This document shows, piece after piece, positions 1 through 8,905 of a stretch of 64,000 bases of DNA (positions are counted from its first letter, which is position 1; every line of letters begins with the position of its first letter). Source of the DNA: Chryseosolibacter sp049791675 (GTDB taxonomy: Bacteria > Bacteroidota > Bacteroidia > Cytophagales > Cyclobacteriaceae); assembly GCA_049791675.1 (NCBI GenBank), contig JBARAD010000162.1, positions 10,798 to 74,797 of the forward strand. Reading direction: 5' to 3'. The position numbers and the translations under genes were made by a program. The notes under the pieces are model-generated. The model searched no databases, was not told where the DNA came from, and saw only the letters and a program-made list of their open reading frames with translations.

Positions 1-2506
1 CGCAATCCCTGGACCCAAGAATAACAAGCCTTCCGGTTCCGGTCGCGCGTGCGGCATAAGAAAGGTCAAAGGCCATACTGGCTTCCGCTGTGCCGGAGAA
101 ATCGAGTACCGGACTCACGAGCCAGGCCTCATCTCCGGAAAGGTTGTTGTCGTATGCGTTGAAATACAGCGATTGACCGTAATTGGTGGCGGTGGTTTCC
201 CAGTTGGTGCCGCCGTTGGGATTGACTGAAGTCCATGCGGAGGTAAAGTCGCTTTCAAAGTTTTCACGCAACGGTATTCTGTCGCGCGCCTGGTTGATTA
301 CGACGTTGAAACTTTTCTCATTATCTGCAGGATTATAATCAGAAAAGCCATTCGGATTCTCAACCCGGATGAGGATGGTGTTGTCACTTGCGGGAAGGCT
401 CAGGGGAGGCAGGTCGATTTCCTTTTCCCCGCTGAATGGAAGATTCAGGCCGGTGAAGGCAACTGTCGCGCTACTGCCTCCATTGATGGAATAGACGACA
501 TTGAGATCTTCCAGTATTTCGCTTCCGGTATTCAGTATCAGTATCCGTGGCACTACTTCATTTTCACAGGTTACCAGCGAAGGACTTACCAGCCGGATGA
601 GTGCAGCATCGTTTGTCTTTTCTGTGAAGAGGGCGACATCATCGAGGTAGATATTATTGCCCCAGTCATTGATCCCCACAAATGCTATCTGCACCTTTCC
701 CGCACCGGCGAAGGCGGAAAGGTTAACCAATTCCTTTCGCCATTGATTTGCGCCCGATGGCGTAAACGGAGACGTCGTCTCAGGAACTGACTTCAATGAA
801 TCGCCTGCTTTATTATATACGACTGTTCCCTGATTTATATCCTCACAGTCGGTCATGACAATCACTTTCAACCGGTCGTTGCTCGACTTAAATCTCGCGT
901 GGGCCACCTCAAAGGAGAGCCTGGCGGTAGCCGCGGTAGAAAGATCGATAACCGGACTGAGGAACATGTCAATTTCACCCACCTTATCTTCGTAGTCGAA
1001 GTAGTTTAGCTTTAGGGCCTTGTTGCCAGCCTGGTCATTCGGTGCCGCGACGGGTTGCCACGTTACCTGGCCGTCAGGATTGTGAATGATCCATCCGGGA
1101 GGCAGTACATTGAACGTCTCCGCGAACGGGGCGTTCGCAAATGCGGGTACGATCACCGTTGAGGATCTTTCATCATTATAGCTTCCTAAGTCCGTTCCGC
1201 CATTCGTCAACAGCACCTGGAAAGTTATGGTGTGGTTGCCTGACGGAACACTGAGTGTGGAGAAGGACACTTCCGTGGATGCGAGTGGATCCAGCGCCAG
1301 CGAAAAGTCCACCGTCTCCTGTACAGTTCCATCGAGGATGAACCGGACCCGGCCACTGGTGATCACGTTGCTGCCGTAATTCCTTAACTCGATAACGGGC
1401 GTGATGAGATTGCTGCATACCGAAGCATCCGGAAAAACAATGGCCCGGATACCGAGATCATCGGGTAGGGGCGCCGGTTCCTGCAGGGCAGGAGAGGACA
1501 ACAAGGTGTTCCGGCGCGGGCTGTTCTCGATCACCGCGATCATGCGGTTAACCTGGCCGTTGGTGAACAGGTTCATGCAATCGTCATCCGTATAATCCAG
1601 GAAATTCTGGAACATGATCACCTGGCCACATCCGTCGGTCTTCGGGTGGGTGGCGCATCCGTCAGTATTTGCTCCCTGGTTGGGGGTGTCAGTTACGTAG
1701 TCCGTGCCGCTGCAGCCGGCGTCATCTCCCCAGATGTGGTGGAGACCGAAAAAATGTCCTGTCTCGTGCGTGGCGGTGCGCCCCTTGTTGAACGCGGGGT
1801 CAAGATTGAAAGCTCCGTCATCATCCGATCCAAAGGCTTTATGCCATATCACGACACCGTCCGTCAGCCGGTTGTTGGATGAATTCTCATGGCCCTGAAG
1901 GTTTGATTCGGGAAACTGCGCATAGCCTACAAAACTGTCCGTGAGGTTGCACACCCAGATATTCAGGTATTGTTCCGCAGGCCAGTAACTGGTTGATTTG
2001 AGGGCGTAATTATCGTTCATCGTCCATGAGCTTCTGCCACCGTTGATGCGGACAATGCCGTCTGTGGCCAACCCGTCCGGGTCGCGTTTTGCAAGGACGA
2101 ATTCGATATCCAGACTTCCGGCGTCGTCGAGGAACACCTGGGGTGTATTGGCCGCATCCGCATTTTCACGGCGGAAGTCTTCATTCAATACACGGAGCTG
2201 TGACAACACCTGTTCGTCGGTGATGTTGGTGCCAACGCCAATAGGTTCTCCGTTGTGGATGATATGCACCACCACCGGGATCTGGTAAGGAGCGGCCTGC
2301 TCGCGGGCGGCGCGGCCTAACGAAAAGGATGTCTTTTGCTCGCCCAGCCACTTTTCGAATGCTGTTTTCTGAAGGACGGGATTTGCATACAGGGTCCTGG
2401 AATATTGAATGGTGCCGCAGCGATCCTGGGCAAGCAGGGAAAATGAAACCGATGACAATGCGAGGGCAACGCCTGAAATGATGATATACTGTAAGGCCAG
2501 CCTCAT
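1..2506 (-). CDS. Secreted M43 (pappalysin/cytophagalysin-like) zinc metalloprotease, 3' end outside window
   Basis: I translated this long open frame from an ATG at 2506 down to the left edge, where it is still open, so the C-terminus is missing. It starts with a hydrophobic signal peptide ending near LLAQ (about residue 27). Residues 247-257 read HETGHFFGLHH, the HExxHxxGxxH zinc site of M43 peptidases, followed by WGDDAGC typical of the family. After about residue 330 come beta-rich extracellular segments, including two that resemble jelly-roll/MAM-like domains (around W-x-P and LSPVIDLS/LVSPVLDFS repeats). In Bacteroidota such proteases often end in a T9SS sorting domain, but that part is not in view. 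It is probably exported to degrade extracellular protein; the substrate is unknown. Confidence 0.85.
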   Translation of the reverse strand, partial: MRLALQYIIISGVALALSSVSFSLLAQDRCGTIQYSRTLYANPVLQKTAFEKWLGEQKTSFSLGRAAREQAAPYQIPVVVHIIHNGEPIGVGTNITDEQVLSQLRVLNEDFRRENADAANTPQVFLDDAGSLDIEFVLAKRDPDGLATDGIVRINGGRSSWTMNDNYALKSTSYWPAEQYLNIWVCNLTDSFVGYAQFPESNLQGHENSSNNRLTDGVVIWHKAFGSDDDGAFNLDPAFNKGRTATHETGHFFGLHHIWGDDAGCSGTDYVTDTPNQGANTDGCATHPKTDGCGQVIMFQNFLDYTDDDCMNLFTNGQVNRMIAVIENSPRRNTLLSSPALQEPAPLPDDLGIRAIVFPDASVCSNLITPVIELRNYGSNVITSGRVRFILDGTVQETVDFSLALDPLASTEVSFSTLSVPSGNHTITFQVLLTNGGTDLGSYNDERSSTVIVPAFANAPFAETFNVLPPGWIIHNPDGQVTWQPVAAPNDQAGNKALKLNYFDYEDKVGEIDMFLSPVIDLSTAATARLSFEVAHARFKSSNDRLKVIVMTDCEDINQGTVVYNKAGDSLKSVPETTSPFTPSGANQWRKELVNLSAFAGAGKVQIAFVGINDWGNNIYLDDVALFTEKTNDAALIRLVSPSLVTCENEVVPRILILNTGSEILEDLNVVYSINGGSSATVAFTGLNLPFSGEKEIDLPPLSLPASDNTILIRVENPNGFSDYNPADNEKSFNVVINQARDRIPLRENFESDFTSAWTSVNPNGGTNWETTATNYGQSLYFNAYDNNLSGDEAWLVSPVLDFSGTAEASMAFDLSYAARATGTGRLVILGSRDC

Positions 2507-2571
2507 GAAGAGAATATGGATACTATTGATCAGGAGATTTCACAATTTGTAACCACAGTCATTAAAGGTGT

Positions 2572-2844
2572 TTAAATGTTCAGGGGGATCATGTTGACCA
2601 CTTCGATGCTTTTGACTTCAGGAACATCGCGCTTAATCGCTGCTTCGACCCCGGCTTTAAAAGTCATGGTAGACATGCTGCAGTTGCCGCAGGCGCCGAC
2701 GAATTCAAGCTTCACCACGTGTTCCGCCGTGACCTCATTCACTTTCACATTGCCACCGTCGGCTTTGAGATAAGGCCTGATGGAATCCAGGGAGGCTTCT
2801 ATTTTTTTTGTTAACTCTTCGAGGTTCACGGTATGGGCACTCAT
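2572..2844 (-). CDS. NifU-like C-terminal domain Fe-S scaffold/carrier protein
   Basis: This 90-residue protein is a stand-alone NifU C-terminal (Nfu) domain. The cluster-binding CxxC is present as Cys52-Gly-Asn-Cys55 in the context GACGNCSMS. Family members carry 4Fe-4S or 2Fe-2S clusters to client apoproteins in the cytoplasm. Its start codon overlaps the stop of the upstream mrp gene by one base (TAATG), so the two are translationally coupled and probably co-transcribed. The pairing fits late Fe-S trafficking, which this genome also needs for the aconitase and CysH encoded nearby. Confidence 0.93.
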   Translation of the reverse strand: MSAHTVNLEELTKKIEASLDSIRPYLKADGGNVKVNEVTAEHVVKLEFVGACGNCSMSTMTFKAGVEAAIKRDVPEVKSIEVVNMIPLNI

Positions 2845-3938
2845 TAGACTTTCATTTCAACCTTTTGTGTACTTGCAAAGTTAGCATTTCTTATGGCAAT
2901 CTGGCGGGCCAGGGTGCGTGCTAATTCATGAAATGCTTCTCCGGCGGGGCCGGGTTTCATGGCGGCGGGTAGCCCGCTGTCGCCACTTTCGCGGATGCTT
3001 TGGACCAGCGGTATCTGTCCGAGGAACGGAACATCGAACTTTTCCGATAAGTTCTTTCCACCCCCTTTTCCGAAAATGTAATACCGGTTATCGGGCAATT
3101 CTTCAGGCGTAAAATACGCCATATTCTCCACGACGCCCAGAATCGGCACGTTTATCTGCGGCTGCTTAAACATGGAGAGTCCTTTGGTGGCATCTGCCAA
3201 CGCGACTTTCTGCGGGGTGGTGACGATTACTGCTCCCGTTACCGGAACAGTCTGCACGAGCGTGAGGTGAATGTCGCTGGTTCCCGGAGGAAGATCAATC
3301 AGCAGATAATCCAGCTGGCCCCAGTCGGCATCGCCAAAAAACTGCTTGAGCGCGGAACTGGCCATGGGTCCGCGCCAGACCACTGCGCTGTCCGGCGGGG
3401 TTAGAAAACCTATCGAAAGCAATTTCACGCCGTACTGCTCAAGCGGGATGATGATATTTTTGCCGTTCACCTGCTTGACATGCGGTTGCTCATGTTCACA
3501 GTTGAACATGGTCGGGATAGAAGGACCGAAAATGTCGGCGTCTATCAGTCCCACTTTCGCACCCGCCTGGGCCAGCGCCACCGCCAGGTTCGACGTTACG
3601 GTTGATTTACCCACACCGCCCTTGCCGGATGCGATTGCGATAATATTTTTTACGCCCGGAAGGATGGGCGTGTTGTCGCGCAGCGTCGTAACAGATGACG
3701 TCATCCGGATGTCGATTTCAACCGCCGGACCGACAACCCTTCTCACGGCATCTTCACAATCCTGCCGGATCTTTTCTTTCAGCGGGCATGCAGGAGTGGT
3801 CAAAACCACCGTAAAAGAGACTTTTTTAGGTTCTGCCATGATATCTTTTACCATGTTAAGAGAAACCAGGTCCCGCTTCAGGTCGGGGTCTTCAACAGTG
3901 GAAAGCGCTCTCAGGATATCGGATTGGGTATAACTCAT
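2844..3938 (-). CDS. Mrp/NBP35-type P-loop ATPase, Fe-S cluster carrier
   Basis: The protein has 364 residues. An N-terminal DUF59/MIP18-like domain (about residues 1-85) precedes a deviant-Walker P-loop domain with SGKGGVGKST near residue 105 and the DLPPGTSD segment typical of ApbC/Mrp. This family binds and transfers Fe-S clusters in an ATP-dependent way. The CxxC that usually follows ENM in ApbC/Mrp is absent: the sequence reads ENMAYFTPEELPDNRYYIFG with no cysteine. From memory, other Bacteroidota Mrp proteins look the same, so this is probably a lineage feature and not damage. It is coupled to the downstream nfu gene. ATG start at 3938. Confidence 0.92.
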   Translation of the reverse strand: MSYTQSDILRALSTVEDPDLKRDLVSLNMVKDIMAEPKKVSFTVVLTTPACPLKEKIRQDCEDAVRRVVGPAVEIDIRMTSSVTTLRDNTPILPGVKNIIAIASGKGGVGKSTVTSNLAVALAQAGAKVGLIDADIFGPSIPTMFNCEHEQPHVKQVNGKNIIIPLEQYGVKLLSIGFLTPPDSAVVWRGPMASSALKQFFGDADWGQLDYLLIDLPPGTSDIHLTLVQTVPVTGAVIVTTPQKVALADATKGLSMFKQPQINVPILGVVENMAYFTPEELPDNRYYIFGKGGGKNLSEKFDVPFLGQIPLVQSIRESGDSGLPAAMKPGPAGEAFHELARTLARQIAIRNANFASTQKVEMKV

Positions 3939-4090
3939 GCTGTCCTAACAATATTTTGACGTGAAATCGTTTAGAAAGCGCAAGTTAATGACGATTTAAT
4001 AAATATGAAGTCAAATCTGCCAACGGTCATATATTCCTCCCATACTTTGCCTGCAGGTCGAATTACGCGGGATTTTTAGGCAGGAAGGAG

Positions 4091-4098
4091 TATCTTTG
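4091..4098 (+). promoter_or_regulatory. Candidate -7 promoter element of dnaG
   Basis: TATCTTTG matches the Bacteroidota -7 consensus TAnnTTTG and lies 45 nt upstream of the dnaG start. No convincing TTG element sits 19-22 nt further upstream (only a T-rich TTTTAGG stretch), so the assignment rests on the -7 match and position alone. Confidence 0.45.
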
Positions 4099-4142
4099 CC
4101 GTTGATTCAACAAGCCAAACCGCCAGGAGCCAGCAGCCTCTC

Positions 4143-6074
4143 ATGATTACCCGCGAGACTATAGATGAGATCAAAAACCGGGTGGATATCATTGACGTGA
4201 TCAGTGACTTCATTACACTGAAACGCGCTGGCCAGAACTATAAGGCCCTGAGTCCCTTCACGAACGAGAAAACACCGTCTTTTTATGTAGTCCCCGCCAA
4301 GGGAATTTTCAAGGATTTCAGCAGCGGTAAGGGCGGCGACGCCATCACCTTCGTGATGGAGCACGAGGGGATGGCCTATGCTGAAGCGCTCCGGTACCTG
4401 GCAAAAAAATACGGCGTCGAGATAAAGGAGGAAGGTGTCGGCACCCAGCAGGAGCTCGCCCAGCAAAGTGATCGCGATGGACTCTATATCGTCATGAACT
4501 TCGCGAAAGAGCATTACCGCCACCTGCTGTTTGAAAACCAGGAAGGTAACAGCATCGGTCTCAGCTACTTCCGTGAACGCGGGTTCAATGACCGCACGAT
4601 CGAAAAGTTCGAACTCGGCTATAGTCTCAACCAATGGGATGACCTGATCAAAAACGCGGTCGGCAAGGGCTACAGTGAAGCAATGCTGGAGAAGTCGGGC
4701 CTGATGATCAGGAAGGATGACGGAAAAAAATACGACCGCTTCCGCGGAAGGGTGATCTTTCCGGTCCATAATCTTTCTGGGAAGGTGATTGCCTTTGGCG
4801 CCCGGATCCTTACCAAGGAAAAGGATCAGCCCAAGTACATCAATTCGCCGGAAACGGATATATATCATAAGAGTCAGGTATTGTATGGCCTTTATCAGGC
4901 AAAAAATGCCATACGGCACGATGACTTCTGTTATCTCGTAGAAGGTTACACCGATGTGATCTCGCTGCACCAGGCAGATATCCAGAACGTTGTAGCATCT
5001 TCCGGAACGGCTTTGACGGAAGAGCAGATCAAGCTCATGCGCCGCTTCACAGAAAATGTGACGGTATTATACGATGGCGATCAGGCAGGGATCAAAGCTG
5101 CGCTGCGCGGGATCGATCTCGTGCTGAAAGGCGGATTGAATGTGCGCATCGTGCTGTTGCCTGACGGCGAAGATCCCGACAGCTTCTCCAAAAAAATGGG
5201 AAGCACGGAGCTCAGGCAGTATCTCAAGGATCATACCCAGGATTTTATTTCATTCAAGATTGGCCTGTATTCGAAAGAAGCTGCCAATGATCCGATCAGA
5301 AAAGCGGAAGCCATTCGCGAGATTGTGACCAGCATCGGTTTGATACCGGATCCGATCAAACGCAGCGTCTACCTCCAGGAAACGAGTAACCTCCTGAAGA
5401 TCCAGGAAAGTGTTCTGTTCACGGAGCTGAACAAGCTTATCATTCATGACAGGCAGAAGAAGAATGAGGACCGCAAGCGCGAGGAGGTAAGACAGCCCGC
5501 CCCCGATATTGAGCCCGCGCCCCCGAAAAGTGAAGGTGCGGGTTCCGAAGAATTGCAGGAACGTGAAATGGTGAGACTGTTGTTGAACTATGCCGACAGT
5601 GAACTGGAAGAGGATGTTGACCTGCTGACTTTCTTCATTTCCGAATTCGAGGACATCGAATTCCTGAATGATTCGTATGCCGATATCTACAATACGTTTT
5701 TGAGTTGCCGGAATGAAGGAAAGTTGATCGACTCTGCTTACTTCCTTCACCACAGCCCTGAAAAGATCAAGTCGATTGTCGCCGACCTGACCCTGCGGAA
5801 ATATTATGCGAGCCCACACTGGAGTACAAAATACCATATCTATTTTTCTGACGAGAAAGAAAATATTCAGGAACACGCTCACCAGAATGTGTTGAGGAAA
5901 AAGTACCGTTATATCCAGCGCCTCATTGAAGAGAACAAGGAAAAACTGAAAGATGCCGAGAAACGTATCAGTGAAAAGGAAATTGATGATCTCCTGGAAA
6001 TGCAGATAAAACTGAAGAATGCAGATGTGGAGATCGCCAAAGAACTGGGAATTGTTTCCGGCCGTTATTATTAG
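4143..6074 (+). CDS. dnaG: DNA primase DnaG with degenerate zinc ribbon
   Basis: This 643-residue primase makes RNA primers for replication. The N-terminal CHC2 region keeps its fold signature (SPFTNEKTPSF, SGKGGDAITF), but the four zinc ligands are gone: Ser37, Thr40, Asp58 and Ser61 occupy the usual Cys/His/Cys/Cys positions. The catalytic TOPRIM domain is intact, with the EGYTDVISLH glutamate near residue 265 and LYDGDQAG near 310. A C-terminal DnaB-interaction region follows, rich in charged helices. Start ATG 4143 is preceded by a -7 element. It is followed after 39 nt by ribBA. I recall similar zinc-less primases in other Bacteroidota, so the gene is probably functional. Confidence 0.96.
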   Translation: MITRETIDEIKNRVDIIDVISDFITLKRAGQNYKALSPFTNEKTPSFYVVPAKGIFKDFSSGKGGDAITFVMEHEGMAYAEALRYLAKKYGVEIKEEGVGTQQELAQQSDRDGLYIVMNFAKEHYRHLLFENQEGNSIGLSYFRERGFNDRTIEKFELGYSLNQWDDLIKNAVGKGYSEAMLEKSGLMIRKDDGKKYDRFRGRVIFPVHNLSGKVIAFGARILTKEKDQPKYINSPETDIYHKSQVLYGLYQAKNAIRHDDFCYLVEGYTDVISLHQADIQNVVASSGTALTEEQIKLMRRFTENVTVLYDGDQAGIKAALRGIDLVLKGGLNVRIVLLPDGEDPDSFSKKMGSTELRQYLKDHTQDFISFKIGLYSKEAANDPIRKAEAIREIVTSIGLIPDPIKRSVYLQETSNLLKIQESVLFTELNKLIIHDRQKKNEDRKREEVRQPAPDIEPAPPKSEGAGSEELQEREMVRLLLNYADSELEEDVDLLTFFISEFEDIEFLNDSYADIYNTFLSCRNEGKLIDSAYFLHHSPEKIKSIVADLTLRKYYASPHWSTKYHIYFSDEKENIQEHAHQNVLRKKYRYIQRLIEENKEKLKDAEKRISEKEIDDLLEMQIKLKNADVEIAKELGIVSGRYY

Positions 6075-6113
6075 ATCAAGCTGAACAGGAAGCGAGAATT
6101 TTTTGTTAAAACC

Positions 6114-7352
6114 ATGCGTAATACCCCCTCCATGAACAATGATATAGAGCTGGACACCATTGAGCAGGCGCTCGAAGATATTAAAAACGGCAAGGTGATT
6201 ATTGTCGTCGACGATGAAGACCGTGAGAACGAAGGTGACTTTATCTGTGCGGCGGAATGCATTACCCCCGAGATCGTCAACTTTATGGCTACCCACGGGC
6301 GCGGCCTGATATGCGCGCCGTTGATCGAAGATCGCTGTGAAGAACTGGGTCTTGAACTGATGGTGGGTGTCAATACCGCTGCATTTGAGACGCCCTTCAC
6401 GGTGTCGGTCGATCTGATCGGCCATGGCTGCACCACCGGTATTTCCGCCCATGATCGTTTTAAAACCATCCGCGCGCTTGTGGATCCGGATATTAAACCC
6501 GCTGAACTTGGGAAGCCCGGTCACATCTTTCCTTTGCGGGCCAAGCGGGGAGGGGTGCTCCGGCGCGCCGGCCACACGGAGGCCGCCATTGACTTTGCCA
6601 GGCTTGCAGGGTTTAAGCCGGCAGGGGTACTGGTAGAGATCATGAACGAAGACGGATCGATGGCGCGCCTGCCCGACCTGGTGAAGGTGGCGAAACGATT
6701 CAATCTGAAACTCGTTTCGATCAAGGACCTCATTGAATACAGGATCAAAAAAGAATCGCTGATCAATCGCCAGGTCGAGGTAGATATGCCCACCGAACAC
6801 GGCAATTTCAAACTCATCGCCTTTGAACAGACAAACTCCCAGGAAGTACACCTTGCGCTCGTGAAGGGCACCTGGCATAAGGATGAACCTGTTCTTGTCC
6901 GCGTTCATTCCTCCTGTGTTACGGGTGACATCTTCGGTTCGTGCCGTTGTGATTGCGGACCGCAGCTGCACCATGCCATGGATATGGTGGACCGCGAAGG
7001 GAAAGGTGTAGTGCTCTACATGAAACAGGAGGGCAGAGGCATCGGCCTGCTCAACAAACTGAGGGCTTATAAACTACAGGAAGAAGGTTGGGATACCGTG
7101 GAAGCCAACGTCCAGCTTGGCTTTGACATGGACGAACGCGATTATGGCGTGGGGGCGCAGATACTGCGCGATCTCGGTGTGACGAAGATCAAACTCATCA
7201 CGAACAATCCTAAAAAGCGCGTGGGTCTGATGGGTTATGGTCTGGAAATTGTGGAGAACATACCAATCGAGATGATGCCAAACGCCCACAATGAAAAATA
7301 CCTCCTGACAAAACGCGACAAGTTGGGACACACGATCTTAAAAAATAAATAG
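6114..7352 (+). CDS. ribBA: Bifunctional DHBP synthase / GTP cyclohydrolase II (riboflavin)
   Basis: The 412-residue fusion supplies both precursors of riboflavin. The N-terminal half (to about residue 205) is 3,4-dihydroxy-2-butanone-4-phosphate synthase, with DDEDRENEGDF and ATHGRGLICAP. The C-terminal half is GTP cyclohydrolase II, with the zinc cysteines in CVTGDIFGSCRCDCG and the GRGIGLLNKLRAYKLQ segment. An alternative in-frame ATG lies at 6132, giving MNNDIELDTIEQAL, and matches the usual family N-terminus somewhat better. Only 39 nt separate it from dnaG, so there is no room for an FMN riboswitch and co-transcription with dnaG is likely. Confidence 0.96.
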   Translation: MRNTPSMNNDIELDTIEQALEDIKNGKVIIVVDDEDRENEGDFICAAECITPEIVNFMATHGRGLICAPLIEDRCEELGLELMVGVNTAAFETPFTVSVDLIGHGCTTGISAHDRFKTIRALVDPDIKPAELGKPGHIFPLRAKRGGVLRRAGHTEAAIDFARLAGFKPAGVLVEIMNEDGSMARLPDLVKVAKRFNLKLVSIKDLIEYRIKKESLINRQVEVDMPTEHGNFKLIAFEQTNSQEVHLALVKGTWHKDEPVLVRVHSSCVTGDIFGSCRCDCGPQLHHAMDMVDREGKGVVLYMKQEGRGIGLLNKLRAYKLQEEGWDTVEANVQLGFDMDERDYGVGAQILRDLGVTKIKLITNNPKKRVGLMGYGLEIVENIPIEMMPNAHNEKYLLTKRDKLGHTILKNK

Positions 7353-7358
7353 TATCCC

Positions 7359-7997
7359 GTGAAGATTTTCTTTCAAGGCGGTCTTGCCGGAAAAATATGC
7401 CTGCTGTTTTTATGCACGGCTATTTGCAGCCCGGGCCTTGCCCAGCGGAACTGGCCTTCGGAATTGTGGCACGACGGTAAGGTGGTGCTGCTGGAAGGCG
7501 ATACGCTGAAAGGACTCGTGAAGTATGATTTCCAGCTGAATACGGTTCAGTTTGTGATCAGTGACCAAAAGGCTGAGATCTACCATGCGCGGAAGGTATT
7601 GTATTTCGAGATCTTTGATGAGACCGTTCATCGCTATCGCAGATTTTTCGTGCTGCCCTACAGTAACCCTTCCAATTATAAAGCACCGGTATTTTTTGAG
7701 TTGCTCGTCGAAGGCAGGATCACTTTATTGTCACGGGAGTTTCTTGAATACAAAACGTATAACTCCGCATTTTATGGCGGCTCTTATTCCAGGTTAATAC
7801 AAACGTATTACTACTACCTGCTGAAGGAGGACGGAACGATCGAGGATTTCAGGGGAAACAAGGGCGATCTCATCGCGCTGATGGGCAATAAGGGGAAGGA
7901 AGTTGAGAAATACGTGAAAGCCAACCGGCTTGATTTTGATGAAAAGTACGATCTTGCCAGGATCGTGGCCTATTACAATTCCCTGGCGGGCAGCTGA
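7359..7997 (+). CDS. Secreted protein of unknown function
   Basis: I do not recognise a characterised family. It begins with GTG six nt after the ribBA stop. Residues 1-29 form a signal peptide (basic start, hydrophobic core, cleavage after PGLAQ). The mature 183 residues are rich in Tyr, Phe and Lys and look like alternating beta strands (DGKVVLLEGDTLKGLVKYD), a pattern common in uncharacterised Bacteroidota envelope proteins. Tight spacing suggests it belongs to the dnaG-ribBA transcript. Periplasmic or outer-membrane location is inferred from the signal peptide only. Confidence 0.75.
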   Translation: MKIFFQGGLAGKICLLFLCTAICSPGLAQRNWPSELWHDGKVVLLEGDTLKGLVKYDFQLNTVQFVISDQKAEIYHARKVLYFEIFDETVHRYRRFFVLPYSNPSNYKAPVFFELLVEGRITLLSREFLEYKTYNSAFYGGSYSRLIQTYYYYLLKEDGTIEDFRGNKGDLIALMGNKGKEVEKYVKANRLDFDEKYDLARIVAYYNSLAGS

Positions 7998-8061
7998 TAA
8001 AATGCCACGCCATTGTAAATTGCGGCCCTTGAATTTCTGTGTTATAAATCAAAATCACCTT

Positions 8062-8841
8062 ATGAGCCGACCGCTGATACTTGTTTCCAATGATGATGGA
8101 ATTACCTCCAAGGGAATATTAACCCTGGTAAATATAATGAAGGAGCTGGGTGACGTGCTCGTGGTCGCTCCGGATAGCCCTCAATCGGGCATGGGGCATG
8201 CCATTACTGTGGGCGAATCGCTAAGGTTGGAGGAGAATTTTATCTTCGAGGGTGTAAAAGCCTACGAGTGCTCAGGAACACCGGCCGATTGTGTGAAGAT
8301 TGCCCGCCACTTTGTTTTGAAGGATCAGCGTCAACCGGATGTTGTCGTGAGTGGCGTTAACCACGGGAGTAACACGTCCATCAGTGTGCTTTATTCGGGT
8401 ACGATGTCTGCGGCGATTGAGGCAGCCATTGAAGGAACGCCTGCCATTGGTTTTTCCCTGGCCGATTTCTCCCATAAGGCTGATTTTTCACATGCCGCTG
8501 ACGCCATCAGAAAGATCACGTTACAGGTACTTGAAAAAGGTTTACCCAAGGGCGTTGCCCTGAACGTAAACTTTCCTCCGAAGCGCAATGAACCCCTGAA
8601 AGGTATTCGCATTTGCCGTCAGGCAAATGCCAAGTGGGTGGAGGACTTTGACCAGCGCCTCGACCCGAATGGAAGAAAATATTTCTGGATGGTGGGTAAC
8701 TTTGTCAACTTCGACAAGGGTGAAGACAACGATGAGTGGGCCATTGCAAACAATTACGTTTCCGTTGTGCCCTGTCAGTTCGATCTGACAGCGCACAGTT
8801 CGATCCCGCTCCTCAACGAAGATTGGGATATACTGGATTGA
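8062..8841 (+). CDS. surE: 5'/3'-nucleotidase SurE
   Basis: SurE removes phosphate from nucleoside monophosphates and is linked to stationary-phase survival. The 259-residue protein shows the metal-binding SNDDGI at residues 8-13, the GTPADCVK segment and SGVNHGSN, all family hallmarks. I chose ATG 8062 because the usual family N-terminus (MSRPLILVSNDDG) starts there; the frame is open further upstream to 7930, but that part overlaps the preceding gene and has no family similarity. It is followed by a Nudix hydrolase, so two nucleotide-handling enzymes lie together. Confidence 0.95.
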   Translation: MSRPLILVSNDDGITSKGILTLVNIMKELGDVLVVAPDSPQSGMGHAITVGESLRLEENFIFEGVKAYECSGTPADCVKIARHFVLKDQRQPDVVVSGVNHGSNTSISVLYSGTMSAAIEAAIEGTPAIGFSLADFSHKADFSHAADAIRKITLQVLEKGLPKGVALNVNFPPKRNEPLKGIRICRQANAKWVEDFDQRLDPNGRKYFWMVGNFVNFDKGEDNDEWAIANNYVSVVPCQFDLTAHSSIPLLNEDWDILD

Positions 8842-8905
8842 CCGGAAGTAAAGTATAAAGCTGCGCTGCATGGATGCGCGCGCATGAATTAAAGAATCGG
8901 ATGTG

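Noticed and set aside
4107..4970. 287-residue minus-strand frame over dnaG
   Set aside because: Mirror frame of the conserved dnaG N-terminus; no independent start signal or motif.
6075..6113. FMN riboswitch upstream of ribBA
   Set aside because: Only 39 nt separate dnaG and ribBA, too little for the FMN aptamer, and no matching sequence is present.
5250..6974. 574-residue open frame on the minus strand
   Set aside because: It is antisense to dnaG and ribBA, both of which have complete family motifs. Its product (rich in Phe, His, Arg) has no recognisable domain, so it is a shadow frame.
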